NCBI RefSeq assembly: GCF_022370835.2
Contig: NZ_CP092365.1
Span: 1-64,000, forward strand
DNA from: Mycolicibacillus parakoreensis
GTDB taxonomy: Bacteria > Actinomycetota > Actinomycetes > Mycobacteriales > Mycobacteriaceae
Direction: 5' to 3'
DNA: 64,000 nucleotides
Shown here: piece by piece, positions 24,940-34,347 of the stretch
How the letters are laid out: every line of letters starts with the position of its first letter
Position numbering within the stretch: position 1 is the first letter of the stretch
Notes under the pieces: generated by a model
Told to the model about the DNA's origin: nothing
The model's input: the letters and a program-made list of their open reading frames with translations, nothing else
Database searches by the model: none
Position numbers and translations under genes: made by a program

Positions 24940-25022
24940 GGGCGAGTGGCGGAATGGCAGACGCGCTGGCTTCAGGTGCCAGTGTCCTTCGGGACGTGGG
25001 GGTTCAAGTCCCCCTTCGCCCA
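24940..25022 (+). tRNA. leuT: tRNA-Leu (CAG)
   Basis: This is a class II tRNA with acceptor GGGCGAG/TTCGCCC, anticodon stem CTGGC/GCCAG enclosing TTCAGGT (anticodon CAG at 24973-24975), a short variable arm (GTCCTTCGGGAC) and T loop GTTCAAG. No CCA is encoded. Its 3' end marks the boundary between conserved mycobacterial order and the accessory island. Confidence 0.97.
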
Positions 25023-25083
25023 CATTGAGCAGTTCTACGAACTGCGAGCGCTTAGGTCACGAACTCGAAAGAATTCGTGACCT
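25021..25083 (+). repeat. Direct repeat (copy 1) of the hsd leader, adjoining tRNA-Leu
   Basis: This segment begins CACATTGAGC at the last two bases of tRNA-Leu and contains a hairpin. A diverged copy at 52,148-52,212 begins with the same ten bases and has the same hairpin arms and downstream TTTGTGTTTG. In both places an hsdM gene starts about 300 bp downstream, and the shared GGGAGTT...AAGTCCCC motif (near 25,133 and 52,260) shows that similarity extends further into both leaders. Confidence 0.7.
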
Positions 25084-25090
25084 TTGTGTT
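25054..25090 (+). terminator. Rho-independent-type terminator after tRNA-Leu
   Basis: AGGTCACGAA (25054-25063) pairs perfectly with TTCGTGACCT (25074-25083) over a 10-nt loop, followed by the T-rich TTGTGTTT. The rest of the gap to hsdM (25,091-25,357) has no gene that I can support. Confidence 0.65.
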
Positions 25091-25357
25091 TGTGGGAAAT
25101 CGGTGGGTGGTGACGCCTGACTCTGGCTTGCGGGAGTTAGCAGCGTAAGTCCCCCGGCGAGTCTGTTGGCCGGCGGGTATGGACAGACCTTCGGCGACGG
25201 TATCGACGAATGATGCAGGCCCGGGTGCAGTATGTATGCACGCACCGACAAGAGGTCCTAAGACTGCTCCCGGCCACCTTGCCTATGAGTGAAGATGCTG
25301 AAGACCGCACGGTACGCGGTCCGCGCGGCAATTCGGACAACGCATGGGGGCTGACGT

Positions 25358-27094
25358 TTGAGCAAGCTGGGTAACTTCGTCTGGGGCATCGCTGATCAGC
25401 TGCGCGGGGTGTACAAGCCGCATCAGTACGGCGGGGTGATTCTGCCGTTCACGATCTTGCGGCGGCTCGACTGCGTTCTGGCGCCCACTCGCGATGAGGT
25501 CAGGGCGCTGGCTGAGAAGTACTCCGGCGGTGCGCTGGACGTGCAGGTGAAGCGTAAGACCGGGCTGGGATTCTACAACTCTAGCCCGTTCGACTTCAAG
25601 CTCCTGCTCGAAGACCCTGAGGGTTTGCGCGCGAACCTGATGGACTACAGCACCGGGTTCTCGGCCAACATCGACGTGTTCGAACGGTTCAAGTTCGAAC
25701 ACGAACTCGCCACCCTGGACGAGAAGAACCGGCTGTATCTGGTCACCTCCCAGTTCGCCGAAGTAGACCTACACCCCGACACGATCTCTAACGCCGAGAT
25801 GGGCGATCTGTTCGAGTACCTGATCTACAAGTTCGCCGAAGCTTCTAATGAGGAAGCCGGCGAGCACTACACCCCACGCGACGCAATTCGGCTGGTGGTC
25901 GATTTGCTGTTCGCCGAGGAGAACAAGGCGCTGATGGAGCCTGGCACCGTGCGCTCCATCTACGACCCCACCGCGGGCACAGGCGGGATGCTCTCGGTCG
26001 CTGAGGAGCGGCTGCTGGAGCGCAACCCGGATGCTCGACTGCGGTTGTACGGCCAGGAAATCAACGACCAGTCGTATGCGATCTGCAAGTCCGACATGAT
26101 CGTCAAAGGCCAAGACGCCGACAACATTCGACTCGGCGACACCCTGTCCGATGATCTGTTCTGGGACCGGACCTTCGACTTCTGCATGTCCAACCCCCCA
26201 TATGGGGTGGACTGGAAGGCCTCCCAGGAGTCGGTGAAAAGGGAAGCCTTGGCGCAGAACTCGCGGTTCTCCCACGGCCTGCCCAGCATTGGTGATGGCC
26301 AGATGCTGTTCTTGTGCCACCTGGCGTCGAAGATGCGGCCCGCCCACGAGGGAGGTGGCCGCGCAGGGATTGTCCTCAATGGGTCGCCGCTGTTCACGGG
26401 TGCGGCGGAATCCGGACCGTCGAAGATCCGGCAGTGGCTGCTGGAAGCTGATCTGGTGGAGGCGATCATCGCGCTGCCGACGAACATGTTCTTCAACACC
26501 GGCATCGCCACCTACATCTGGATCCTCGACAACACCAAACGACCCGAACGCCGGGGCAAGGTTCAGTTGATCGACGCGACATCGTTCTGGACGAAGATGC
26601 GCAAGAGTCTCGGATCGAAGAACCGTGAACTCGATGAGAAGGCCCGCGACCGCATCGTCGCGCTGTATGACGCGTTCGGTGACGCCGACCCGGACTTGTC
26701 GAAGGTCCTCACCGCCAATGACTTCGGCTACTGGACCATCACTGTCGAACGTCCGCTTTTCACCGCGAACGGGAAGGTATCGACCGACCGCAAGGGCAAC
26801 CCGAAGCCGGATCCGAAGAAGCGGGACACCGAGAACGTGCCGTTCACCTATGGCGGCAATACCGAAGGCGACGCCGGCCGAGCGTCGACCATCAAAGAGT
26901 ACATGGAGGAAGAAGTTCTACCGCACGTTCCCGATTCCTGGGTAGACAACGCGAAAACCAAAGTGGGTTACGAGATCCCGTTCACCCGGCTATTTTATAA
27001 GTACACTCCACCCCGCGCCCTCGCTGAGATCGACGATGATCTCGAGAAGCAAGTGGCCAAGATCCTAGACTTGCTGCGGGAGGTGGAGCGGTGA
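25358..27094 (+). CDS. hsdM: Type I restriction-modification methyltransferase subunit HsdM
   Basis: HsdM is the N6-adenine methyltransferase of a type I system and forms the M2S core with HsdS. The 578-residue protein has an N-terminal HsdM helical domain, motif I DPTAGTGGML and the catalytic motif IV SNPPYGVDW in the N-6 adenine methylase domain. The start is TTG 25358; GGGGGCTG lies upstream. It overlaps hsdS by 4 bp (GTGA). Base composition is less GC-rich than the core region, consistent with acquisition. Confidence 0.95.
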   Translation: MSKLGNFVWGIADQLRGVYKPHQYGGVILPFTILRRLDCVLAPTRDEVRALAEKYSGGALDVQVKRKTGLGFYNSSPFDFKLLLEDPEGLRANLMDYSTGFSANIDVFERFKFEHELATLDEKNRLYLVTSQFAEVDLHPDTISNAEMGDLFEYLIYKFAEASNEEAGEHYTPRDAIRLVVDLLFAEENKALMEPGTVRSIYDPTAGTGGMLSVAEERLLERNPDARLRLYGQEINDQSYAICKSDMIVKGQDADNIRLGDTLSDDLFWDRTFDFCMSNPPYGVDWKASQESVKREALAQNSRFSHGLPSIGDGQMLFLCHLASKMRPAHEGGGRAGIVLNGSPLFTGAAESGPSKIRQWLLEADLVEAIIALPTNMFFNTGIATYIWILDNTKRPERRGKVQLIDATSFWTKMRKSLGSKNRELDEKARDRIVALYDAFGDADPDLSKVLTANDFGYWTITVERPLFTANGKVSTDRKGNPKPDPKKRDTENVPFTYGGNTEGDAGRASTIKEYMEEEVLPHVPDSWVDNAKTKVGYEIPFTRLFYKYTPPRALAEIDDDLEKQVAKILDLLREVER

Positions 27095-28293
27095 GCACCG
27101 GCCGTCCGACATCGCCGAGTCTCATCCCCTGGTTGTACGGTGCCGACCTGCCCGAGGATTGGTACACGTCGAAAGTCAAACACTTGGCGCCCCAGATGCG
27201 AGCCGGGGAAACGATCACGGCAGAGTCCATCGAAGAAATCGGCCTGTATCCGGTGTACGGCGGTAATGGGCTTCGCGGGTATACGGGCTCGAGAACCCAT
27301 TCCGGAACGCGAATCTTGATCGGGAGGCAGGGCGCGCTATGCGGGAACGTTCACCTTGTCCGAGGCGAGTTCTGGGCATCTGAGCACGCAATCGTCGTCG
27401 AGCCACGCGATGACGTTGATCCACGTTGGTTTGCATACCTGCTTCGAGTCATGGACCTGGGCCAGTACTCACAAACTGTCGCACAACCAGGAATCGGCAC
27501 TACGCAGATCAATGCACTGGAGGTGCCGGTACCTAGTCCAGGCGAGCAACGGGCGATCGCCGATTTCCTGGACAGGGAGACGGCCCGGATCGACAGGCTC
27601 ATCACAGAGCAGCAGAGGCTTATCGACCTGTTGCGTGAACGGCGGGAGACAGTGTCTAGTGTACTGTTCGGCCATCGGGTCGGCCATGGAGACCGGCTCA
27701 AATGGCGCTTCAGCGAGAGAGACGATCGGGCACGGTCTGCGGCGAATGAATTGCCGCTGATGTCGGTTTCGATTTCGTGGGGTGTGCGCCGCCGTGACGA
27801 GGTGACTGATGACGAAGCGCGTGCAGAGGACCTCGCGGGCTATAAGATCTGCCGTCGCGGTGAGCTTGTCATCAATCGGATGCGAGCGTTCCAAGGTGCG
27901 CTTGGAATAGCGCCCGAAGACGGCATCGTTAGCCCGGACTATGCCGTGCTGTGCCCGGGCGCGGACGTTGACGGCGATTGGTTAGCGTCTGTGATGAGAT
28001 GCGACGTTTTCGTAGGGGAGATGGCTCGTCGGATCAAAGGCATAGGCAGTGCGGACCTAGGGTCAGCGCGTACTCCCCGTATAAACATAAGTGACCTAGC
28101 CGAGATACGGGTCGATGTCCCATCGACGTTGTCGCAGGTTGATGAACTACAGAAGCTTCGATCCGAGACTGTGAAGATCGACAGCTTGCTCGTTGAAACC
28201 GAGAAGTTCATCGAGTTGTCCCAGGAGCGGAGATCTGCCCTGATCACCGCGGCGGTAACGGGTCAGATCGACGTACGTGACGAGGTGGCCTGA
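27091..28293 (+). CDS. hsdS: Type I restriction-modification specificity subunit HsdS
   Basis: HsdS gives sequence recognition to the methyltransferase and restriction complexes. The 400-residue protein has two target recognition domains, each followed by a conserved helical spacer: QRAIADFLDRETARIDRLI near the middle and VDELQKLRSETVKIDSLLVE near the C-terminus. The target sequence cannot be read from the protein. It is coupled to hsdM by the GTGA overlap and followed 2 bp later by hsdR. Confidence 0.92.
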   Translation: MSTGRPTSPSLIPWLYGADLPEDWYTSKVKHLAPQMRAGETITAESIEEIGLYPVYGGNGLRGYTGSRTHSGTRILIGRQGALCGNVHLVRGEFWASEHAIVVEPRDDVDPRWFAYLLRVMDLGQYSQTVAQPGIGTTQINALEVPVPSPGEQRAIADFLDRETARIDRLITEQQRLIDLLRERRETVSSVLFGHRVGHGDRLKWRFSERDDRARSAANELPLMSVSISWGVRRRDEVTDDEARAEDLAGYKICRRGELVINRMRAFQGALGIAPEDGIVSPDYAVLCPGADVDGDWLASVMRCDVFVGEMARRIKGIGSADLGSARTPRINISDLAEIRVDVPSTLSQVDELQKLRSETVKIDSLLVETEKFIELSQERRSALITAAVTGQIDVRDEVA

Positions 28294-28295
28294 AT

Positions 28296-31200
28296 ATGGT
28301 CCAGCACAACGAGATCGAATTCGAGAAGGAGCTAGCCGAATACCTCGCTGAGCATGGCTGGCTGTACTCGCCGAACGATGCGGGCTACGAAAAGGCGCGC
28401 GCCCTGTTCCCCGAGGACGTGTTCGGGTGGTTGGTCGACACTCAGTCGGAGCAGTTGGACAAGGTGGTCAAGCCTGGGTCAGGGGATATCGCCAAGCAGC
28501 AGGACCAGTTGCTCGACCGGGTCGTGAAAGTCCTTGACACACCTCTGGACAACGGAGGTGGAACCCTCAACGTCCTGCGGAAGGGGTTTTCGCATCTGGC
28601 GGCGAAATTCCAGATGTGTGTGTTTAAACCCGAAACCACGTTGAATGAGAAGCGCAACGCTGACTATGCGGCCGTACGCCTGAGGGTTATGCGGCAGGCA
28701 CACTTTTCCACCGCTGATCGCCGTTCGGTGGATCTCGTGTTCTTCGTCAACGGACTGCCTGTCGCGACGGCGGAGTTGAAGACCGACTTCACCCAGACGG
28801 TCGCCGATGCGATCAACCAGTACAAGACTTCCCGCCTGCCGAAAGACCCTGGCACCGGAATAGTTCAACCGCTGTTCGTTTCGGGTGCTCGGGCCTTGGT
28901 GCATTTCGCCGTCACCAACGACGAGGTCTGGATGACCACCAAACTCGCCGGCGACAAGACCCACTTCCTGCCATTCAACCGCGGCACCGAAGAAGGTGGT
29001 GCCGGCAACCCCTCGAATCCGGAGGGGTCGCGGACCGCGTATCTGTGGGAGCGGGTGTTGCAGCGTGATGCGTGGCTGAACATCCTGGGCCGGTTGATGT
29101 ACATCAAGCACGAGTCGCGCACCGACCCGATCACCGGCAAAACCAGCCGCTCGGCAACGTTGAGGTTCCCCCGGTTCCATCAATGGGAAGCCGTCACCGA
29201 GTTGACCGCCGCGGTCACCGCCGAGGGTGTTGGCGAACGGTACCTGATCCAGCACTCGGCAGGCTCCGGCAAAACTGATTCGATCGCCTGGACGGCGCAT
29301 CGCATGGCCAGGTTGCAGGTCGACAACCAGAAGGTGTTCGACTCGGTCATCGTGGTGACCGACCGCAACGTGCTCGATGCCCAGTTGCAGGACGCGATCA
29401 AGCAGATCGACAACGACGCCGGCATCGTCGTCGCCATCGACCGCGACGAAGCCGCAAAGGCCGGCGGTTCGAAGTCAGGGATGCTGGCCAAGGCGTTGAC
29501 CGACGGCAAGCTGATCATCGTCGTCACCATCCAGACGTTCCCGTTCGCGATGGCCGAGATCCGCAGGAACAAGGGCTTGAAGGGCAAGAGGTTCGCCGTC
29601 ATCGCCGATGAGGCGCATTCGTCGCAGTCGGGGCAGGTGGCCGCCAAACTGAAAGCGGTGTTGACCGCTGAGGAGTTGCAGGAGATCGCCGAAGGCGCCG
29701 AGATCGACGTGGAAGCCGTTCTGGCCGCGGAGGCCACCGATCGGGCAAAATCAGCGAACATCTCCTATTTCGCGTTCACCGCCACCCCGAAGGCCAAGAC
29801 GCTGGAGTTGTTCGGCCGCCGCCCCAGCCCGGATGAGCCACCGGCACCGTTTCACGTGTACACGATGAAGCAGGCCATCGAGGAGGGCTACATTCTCGAC
29901 GTGCTCACCGGCTACCACTCGTTCAAGCTGGCGTTCCAGGTCGGACAGAACGCCACCAACGGCGAGGACGTGGATCAGACCGAGGCCACCAAAGCCGTGA
30001 TGCGTTGGGTGAAACTCAACCCGCAGACCATCGCGCAGAAAGCCGCGATCATCGTCGAACACTTCCGCGACAACGTCGCAAACTTGCTCGACGGGCACGC
30101 CAAGGCCATGGTCGTCACCGACTCCCGTAAAGCCGCTGTCCGCTACAAGCTCGCGATCGATGATTACATCGCCCACAAGGGCTACGGTTACGGCACCCTG
30201 GTCGCTTTCTCTGGCACCGTCCAGGATCCAGAATCCGGACCTGATGATTTCACGGAAGCCACCATGAACCCGGGCGTGCGGGACCTTCGCACTTCATTTC
30301 GTGGGGATGAGTACAAGGTGATGATCGTCGCCAACAAGTTCCAGACTGGCTTCGATCAACCGCTGCTATGTGCAATGTACGTCGACAAACTGCTGTCCGG
30401 GGTCACCGCAGTGCAGACGCTGTCGAGGCTGAACCGCACCTACCGCACCCCCTCCGGTGTGCAGAAGACCGCGGCGATGACCCAGGTCGTGGACTTCGTC
30501 AACGAACCCGAAGAGATCCGCAACGCATTCGAGCCGTACTACACCGACGCGTTCTTAGAAACCGAAACCGACCCCAACCTCGTACACGACCTGGCCGCCA
30601 AACTCGACACTGCCGGCATCTACACCGACGCCGAGATCGACCAGTGCGCCGAGGCTTTCGTCAAGGAGAAGGGCAACAACGCCCTGGCCGCGGCGATCGA
30701 CCCCGGAAAGAAACGCTTCGCCGAGCGCTACCAGGCCGCGCTGATCGACAACGGCGGGGAAGGTGACAAAGCCGCCCTTGCCGAGTTGGACATGTTCCGC
30801 AAAGACATCGGCTCGTTCGTGCGCCTGTATGACTTCATGTCACAGATCATCGACTACGGCGACCCCGCGTTGGAGAAGAAACACATCTACTTTCGCCACC
30901 TCGAGCGGGTCATCCAACCGGATAACTACACCGCGCCCATCAATCTGTCGGATGTGGTGTTGAAGAAGGTCAAGCAGATCGACCGCGGCAGAATCGACAT
31001 CGGCCTCGGTGTGCGGGTCGGCCTGACGGGTGTCACCGCGGCTGGATCCGGGGAGAAGCGTGACCCGAAAATGGTTGCGTTCCAACAAGTCCTCGACCGG
31101 CTCAACGACCTGTTCGGATCCGAAGACTTCACCGAATCCCAGAAGGTCTCGTTCCTCGAATCACTGCTGCGCACCTTGCTCGATGACCAAGCGCTCGTGC

Positions 31201-31400
31201 AACAAGCGAAAGTCAACACCGCCAAGCAATTCAGCGAATCGCCGGACTTCGACGACGCAGTCACCGGCGCGGTCGCCGACAATCACGGCGCCAACGAGAA
31301 GATGAGCGACTACTTCTTCACCAATGCACCGGGCAGGACACGGCTGGTGTCCGACATTGCGAAGTGGTTCTACCAGGTTGTCGTTGCCGAAGTAGCCTAA
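28296..31400 (+). CDS. hsdR: Type I restriction-modification endonuclease/translocase HsdR
   Basis: HsdR translocates DNA and cuts it at a distance when the site is unmethylated. The 1,034-residue protein has an N-terminal PD-(D/E)XK nuclease (SVDLVFFVNG...TAELKTDF), then the SF2 helicase with Walker A HSAGSGKTDS, DEAH box ADEAHSSQSG, YFAFTATPKAKTLE and ANKFQTGFDQPLL, and a C-terminal helical domain for contact with the methyltransferase. Full length, no internal stop. With hsdM and hsdS it forms an apparently intact system. Confidence 0.95.
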   Translation: MVQHNEIEFEKELAEYLAEHGWLYSPNDAGYEKARALFPEDVFGWLVDTQSEQLDKVVKPGSGDIAKQQDQLLDRVVKVLDTPLDNGGGTLNVLRKGFSHLAAKFQMCVFKPETTLNEKRNADYAAVRLRVMRQAHFSTADRRSVDLVFFVNGLPVATAELKTDFTQTVADAINQYKTSRLPKDPGTGIVQPLFVSGARALVHFAVTNDEVWMTTKLAGDKTHFLPFNRGTEEGGAGNPSNPEGSRTAYLWERVLQRDAWLNILGRLMYIKHESRTDPITGKTSRSATLRFPRFHQWEAVTELTAAVTAEGVGERYLIQHSAGSGKTDSIAWTAHRMARLQVDNQKVFDSVIVVTDRNVLDAQLQDAIKQIDNDAGIVVAIDRDEAAKAGGSKSGMLAKALTDGKLIIVVTIQTFPFAMAEIRRNKGLKGKRFAVIADEAHSSQSGQVAAKLKAVLTAEELQEIAEGAEIDVEAVLAAEATDRAKSANISYFAFTATPKAKTLELFGRRPSPDEPPAPFHVYTMKQAIEEGYILDVLTGYHSFKLAFQVGQNATNGEDVDQTEATKAVMRWVKLNPQTIAQKAAIIVEHFRDNVANLLDGHAKAMVVTDSRKAAVRYKLAIDDYIAHKGYGYGTLVAFSGTVQDPESGPDDFTEATMNPGVRDLRTSFRGDEYKVMIVANKFQTGFDQPLLCAMYVDKLLSGVTAVQTLSRLNRTYRTPSGVQKTAAMTQVVDFVNEPEEIRNAFEPYYTDAFLETETDPNLVHDLAAKLDTAGIYTDAEIDQCAEAFVKEKGNNALAAAIDPGKKRFAERYQAALIDNGGEGDKAALAELDMFRKDIGSFVRLYDFMSQIIDYGDPALEKKHIYFRHLERVIQPDNYTAPINLSDVVLKKVKQIDRGRIDIGLGVRVGLTGVTAAGSGEKRDPKMVAFQQVLDRLNDLFGSEDFTESQKVSFLESLLRTLLDDQALVQQAKVNTAKQFSESPDFDDAVTGAVADNHGANEKMSDYFFTNAPGRTRLVSDIAKWFYQVVVAEVA

Positions 31401-31727
31401 AGATCAGTTCTATGGTTAGGAGAAAGAGTTAGAAATGGACATGACCAGCTGTGAGGCGATCACGGTCATGCCCGTGACGGAGCCATAGTTCAGCGGGAAA
31501 CCGGGCCTTGCAGGGCTCCGAACGGGGTTCGATCGCGAGTACCTCAACTGGCAACTAGCTGGCTTTCAGTTGTTGTGGGCTGAACGCTACGAACAACTCC
31601 TCCCCCGAGCACGTCTGTGCGCTGTCTGTCGGCCCTGCCGCGTACACTCCATTTCGTCATCGATGACGGGCGAGACGGTCTAGCGAATCGCTGCTCGTTA
31701 CCGAGCGCCGGGGGAATTAGGAGTGCC
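31401..31727. other. Intergenic region between hsdR and the first cyclase gene
   Basis: No gene is supported here. The ribosome binding site TTAGGAG (31717-31723) of the next gene lies at its end. A stretch around 31,480-31,546 is faintly tRNA-like but does not fold into a cloverleaf. Confidence 0.4.
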
Positions 31728-32642
31728 ATGGAGCTAGGCGCGCTACTCGAGAACCTGTCTTCCAAGACGGCAGATGAGTTCAAGACAATGCCCGAGGTGG
31801 TCGAGGCTGGCGATAACGTCGATGTCGCCACGTTGCCAATCGAGGCTCGGCGGTGGACACGCATCAGTGACATCGTCGCCGTAGTCGCTGACCTGAAGGG
31901 TTCGACGCGACTCGGCACCGGATCTAAGGCGCCGTCGACGGCGAGCATCTACGAAGCTGGGACCGGTGGTGTCGTTAAGATCTTCGACTCGTTTGCTGCC
32001 GACTTCCTACAGATCCAAGGCGATGGCGTGTTCGCTCTGTTCTGGGGTGACAAGCGGTTCGAGCGAGCAGCCGCTGCCGGCATCACCATCAAAACTTTCT
32101 CGTTGGACTTTGCAAACAAGATAGAGGCGAAGTGGCCGAACAAGCCGCAGACGGGGTTCAAAGTCGGCATCGCCAGCCACCGGGTACTGGTGAAGAAAGT
32201 GGGCACGCCGCGGAACCCGGCGCAGCAGGAGCCGGTGTGGGCCGGGAAGCCGGTCAACTACGCGGCAAAGGCTGCGCAGTCGGCGGATCGCCACGAATTG
32301 GTAGTCACGGGGTCGGTGTGGGATCAGTTCGAGAAGAACGACTACCTGGCGTTCACGTGCTCGTGCAATGACGGCCCGCACGACACGCTTTGGAAAGACT
32401 TCGGCATTCCGCGCCTCGAAACCGACGAAAGGGAGGCGCAGGGACGCAAGCTGACCTCCGCCTGGTGCGACATTCATGGTGAAGGGTTCTGCAACGCGAT
32501 TCTCGACGGCCAAAAACGGCGCGACGACGTCGACGGCCTTCGACAGGCCCGTCTACAGAGTCAGATGTCCAACGCGATTTGGTTCAAAGCCAAACGGGAA
32601 CGCCAAACTCGGCTCGCTCGTCGCGCCGGGCTTGCGAAGTGA
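31728..32642 (+). CDS. Class III nucleotidyl cyclase-like protein (candidate Pycsar cyclase 1)
   Basis: The 304-residue protein has a class III adenylate/guanylate cyclase fold: a first metal Asp55 in VVADLKGST, a second metal Asp99 in QIQGDGVFALF, and the GKPVNYAAKAAQ motif. At the position where most class III cyclases have a transition-state Arg four residues after Asn, this protein has Lys. The tail is basic. ATG 31728 is supported by TTAGGAG. Next to a PycTM-like effector, a cyclic-nucleotide role in phage defence (cUMP/cCMP or another product) is the best inference; a general adenylate cyclase is the alternative. It converges with the second cyclase gene. Confidence 0.75.
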   Translation: MELGALLENLSSKTADEFKTMPEVVEAGDNVDVATLPIEARRWTRISDIVAVVADLKGSTRLGTGSKAPSTASIYEAGTGGVVKIFDSFAADFLQIQGDGVFALFWGDKRFERAAAAGITIKTFSLDFANKIEAKWPNKPQTGFKVGIASHRVLVKKVGTPRNPAQQEPVWAGKPVNYAAKAAQSADRHELVVTGSVWDQFEKNDYLAFTCSCNDGPHDTLWKDFGIPRLETDEREAQGRKLTSAWCDIHGEGFCNAILDGQKRRDDVDGLRQARLQSQMSNAIWFKAKRERQTRLARRAGLAK

Positions 32643-32676
32643 CGAACCCGGAAAGGATATCGGACGTTACGCCGAC

Positions 32677-33414
32677 CTAGAAGTTCTCGTCAATCCATGT
32701 GTCCATTGCGGTCAATACAACGTCGCCGGTGTAGACGCTGCCAACTTCGAAATCCCATTTCTGGGTGAGCAGCCCGCTGTTGTGTTCATTGAGGTTCCCG
32801 TAAAAGTCGGGGCCAGTCCAAATCGACTTCTCGTAATTTTGGCCAGCTTTGTGTGCCAAGTGAGCGGCTCGATTCACCACGTCTCCCATGTAGATCACGT
32901 CGTTGATGCTGCTGCCACTGTAGCCCGCTTTGATCATTAACACGCGTCCCCAGTCGACACCGATGCCGATTCTCAGGGGGTCGAGGCTCTTCTTGGCGAA
33001 GTGCGCGTTGAGCAGCTTTAGCAGCGTGTTGGCTGTGCAGGCCTTTTCGAAAACTCCGTCGATATCGGATTTCCACGGGGTGTTGTAGACAGCCCAGACG
33101 CAGTCGCCGACAATGTTTACTTCTCGAACATTTTCATGTCCGTTCAGCACCGCGACCATTTCGGAGATGAACGAGCGGTAAATCTTGGCCAGCGTTGGTC
33201 GCTTGTACTTCTGCGTTAAGCCGGATGAGTTTCGAATGTCAATGAAGATCGAAGAACAGAGGCCGTAAAAGCCGTTGGTGTAGGTGAGTTTATCGCGGCT
33301 GGGAAGATCGTCGGTTTCCACGAACTGACCGGCAGGTTGATCGAGAATGTCTTTGATACGCGAGTTGCTGGAGACCCAGCTGTAGGGGCTTGTAATTACC
33401 GTCCACTGTTCCAC
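32677..33414 (-). CDS. Class III nucleotidyl cyclase-like protein (candidate Pycsar cyclase 2)
   Basis: The 245-residue soluble protein is a single class III cyclase domain: Asp59 in IFIDIRNSSG and Asp104 in NIVGDCVWAVYN are the expected metal ligands, and GIGVDWGRVLMIKAG plus DVIYMGDVVNRAAHLA complete the fold. Like its neighbour it lacks Arg four residues after the conserved Asn (His here). The domain architecture (short N-terminus, one cyclase domain, no sensor) resembles PycC uridylate/cytidylate cyclases. It is divergent from the membrane effector gene, with a 107-bp shared gap. Confidence 0.8.
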   Translation of the reverse strand: MEQWTVITSPYSWVSSNSRIKDILDQPAGQFVETDDLPSRDKLTYTNGFYGLCSSIFIDIRNSSGLTQKYKRPTLAKIYRSFISEMVAVLNGHENVREVNIVGDCVWAVYNTPWKSDIDGVFEKACTANTLLKLLNAHFAKKSLDPLRIGIGVDWGRVLMIKAGYSGSSINDVIYMGDVVNRAAHLAHKAGQNYEKSIWTGPDFYGNLNEHNSGLLTQKWDFEVGSVYTGDVVLTAMDTWIDENF

Positions 33415-33521
33415 CGTTTGCTGCTATCCCCGACGGGGCTGCCGCGGTAGAAGTTACCGCCAATCAGATGGGACGGGGGGAAGCTTGGGCCATTGAGCAC
33501 GCGGTGGCTTATTCTCGTGCC

Positions 33522-34091
33522 ATGTCAAACTCCGGTGACAGTCACCAGGCCAAGCCTGCTGTCGGGCCTGAAGTCGATCCAGCAGTCGATGCAGCCGAGG
33601 CATGGAAAGCGGTGGGTTTAGTCAACGACTGGGTCAAGCATGCCGAGACCAAGGCAGCGGCCACGCTCACGGCCGCAGGTGTCATGGGAGGTGTGCTGTA
33701 CAACCTGGTTAACGGTGAGACGAGTTATGACTGTCTGATGAGGTTGGCGGCACCGCTGTGCGGGCTGTTGGTTGTTGCCGCTGCTGGTAGCGCGATCGTG
33801 GCGTTGTGGCCGCGCCTTGCCAAGCGCGAACCTCCAACGAATGCGCTGTATTTCGATCACATCGCACGTAAACATCCGGACTCGCCGACCGAGTACGTGA
33901 AGGAACTGCGGGCGCTCGTACTCGCTCCGGAAGAGCTTTTGACTCAACTTGGCCAGCAGGTCTGGGCGAATGCCCGTGTTGCTCGGCGGAAATACCAGGC
34001 TGTGGGCTGGGGGCTGGTGTTTCTGTTCTCCGGCGGGGCAGCCCTTGGCCTTGTGGCGCTTGATCTCGCTCTAATGTCGGTATCGAATTGA
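33522..34091 (+). CDS. PycTM/DUF5706-like membrane effector (candidate Pycsar effector)
   Basis: The 189-residue protein has an amphipathic start (AWKAVGLVNDWVKHAETKAAATL), two close membrane segments (AAATLTAAGVMGGVLYNLV and LAAPLCGLLVVAAAGSAIVA followed by LWPRL), a cytoplasmic loop (NALYFDHIARKHPDSPTEYV) and a third C-terminal helix (VGWGLVFLFSGGAALGLVAL). This pattern is that of Pycsar transmembrane effectors, which damage the inner membrane on sensing cyclic pyrimidines. ATG 33522 is preferred; an in-frame start at 33468 is possible. The identification rests on architecture and the adjacent cyclases. Confidence 0.75.
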   Translation: MSNSGDSHQAKPAVGPEVDPAVDAAEAWKAVGLVNDWVKHAETKAAATLTAAGVMGGVLYNLVNGETSYDCLMRLAAPLCGLLVVAAAGSAIVALWPRLAKREPPTNALYFDHIARKHPDSPTEYVKELRALVLAPEELLTQLGQQVWANARVARRKYQAVGWGLVFLFSGGAALGLVALDLALMSVSN

Positions 34092-34347
34092 TGCTCAGTA
34101 GCCGGCAACGGTCGTTGCTCGGAACGCGAAACGGTCGGCTGAATTCGTCGCTAATCGTCCGTGTAATCGCCTCCGCTGGCCTAACTGAATCCTCGGTCGA
34201 CTCCGTCATGAGGCTGGTATGTGTCTGATTGTCGATCACTGCGACTGCTCCGGCGCCGGCCAGCCCTTCTACTGACATTCGCGCCTGGTCGTGAGGCGTG
34301 CCACTGATCGCTGGAGACGTGATCGGCCGACTGTGTTCTGCACCAGA

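Noticed and set aside
31480..31546. tRNA-like stretch after hsdR
   Set aside because: A D-arm-like and a GGTTCGATC segment are present, but the acceptor and T stems do not pair and the anticodon loop has the wrong size.
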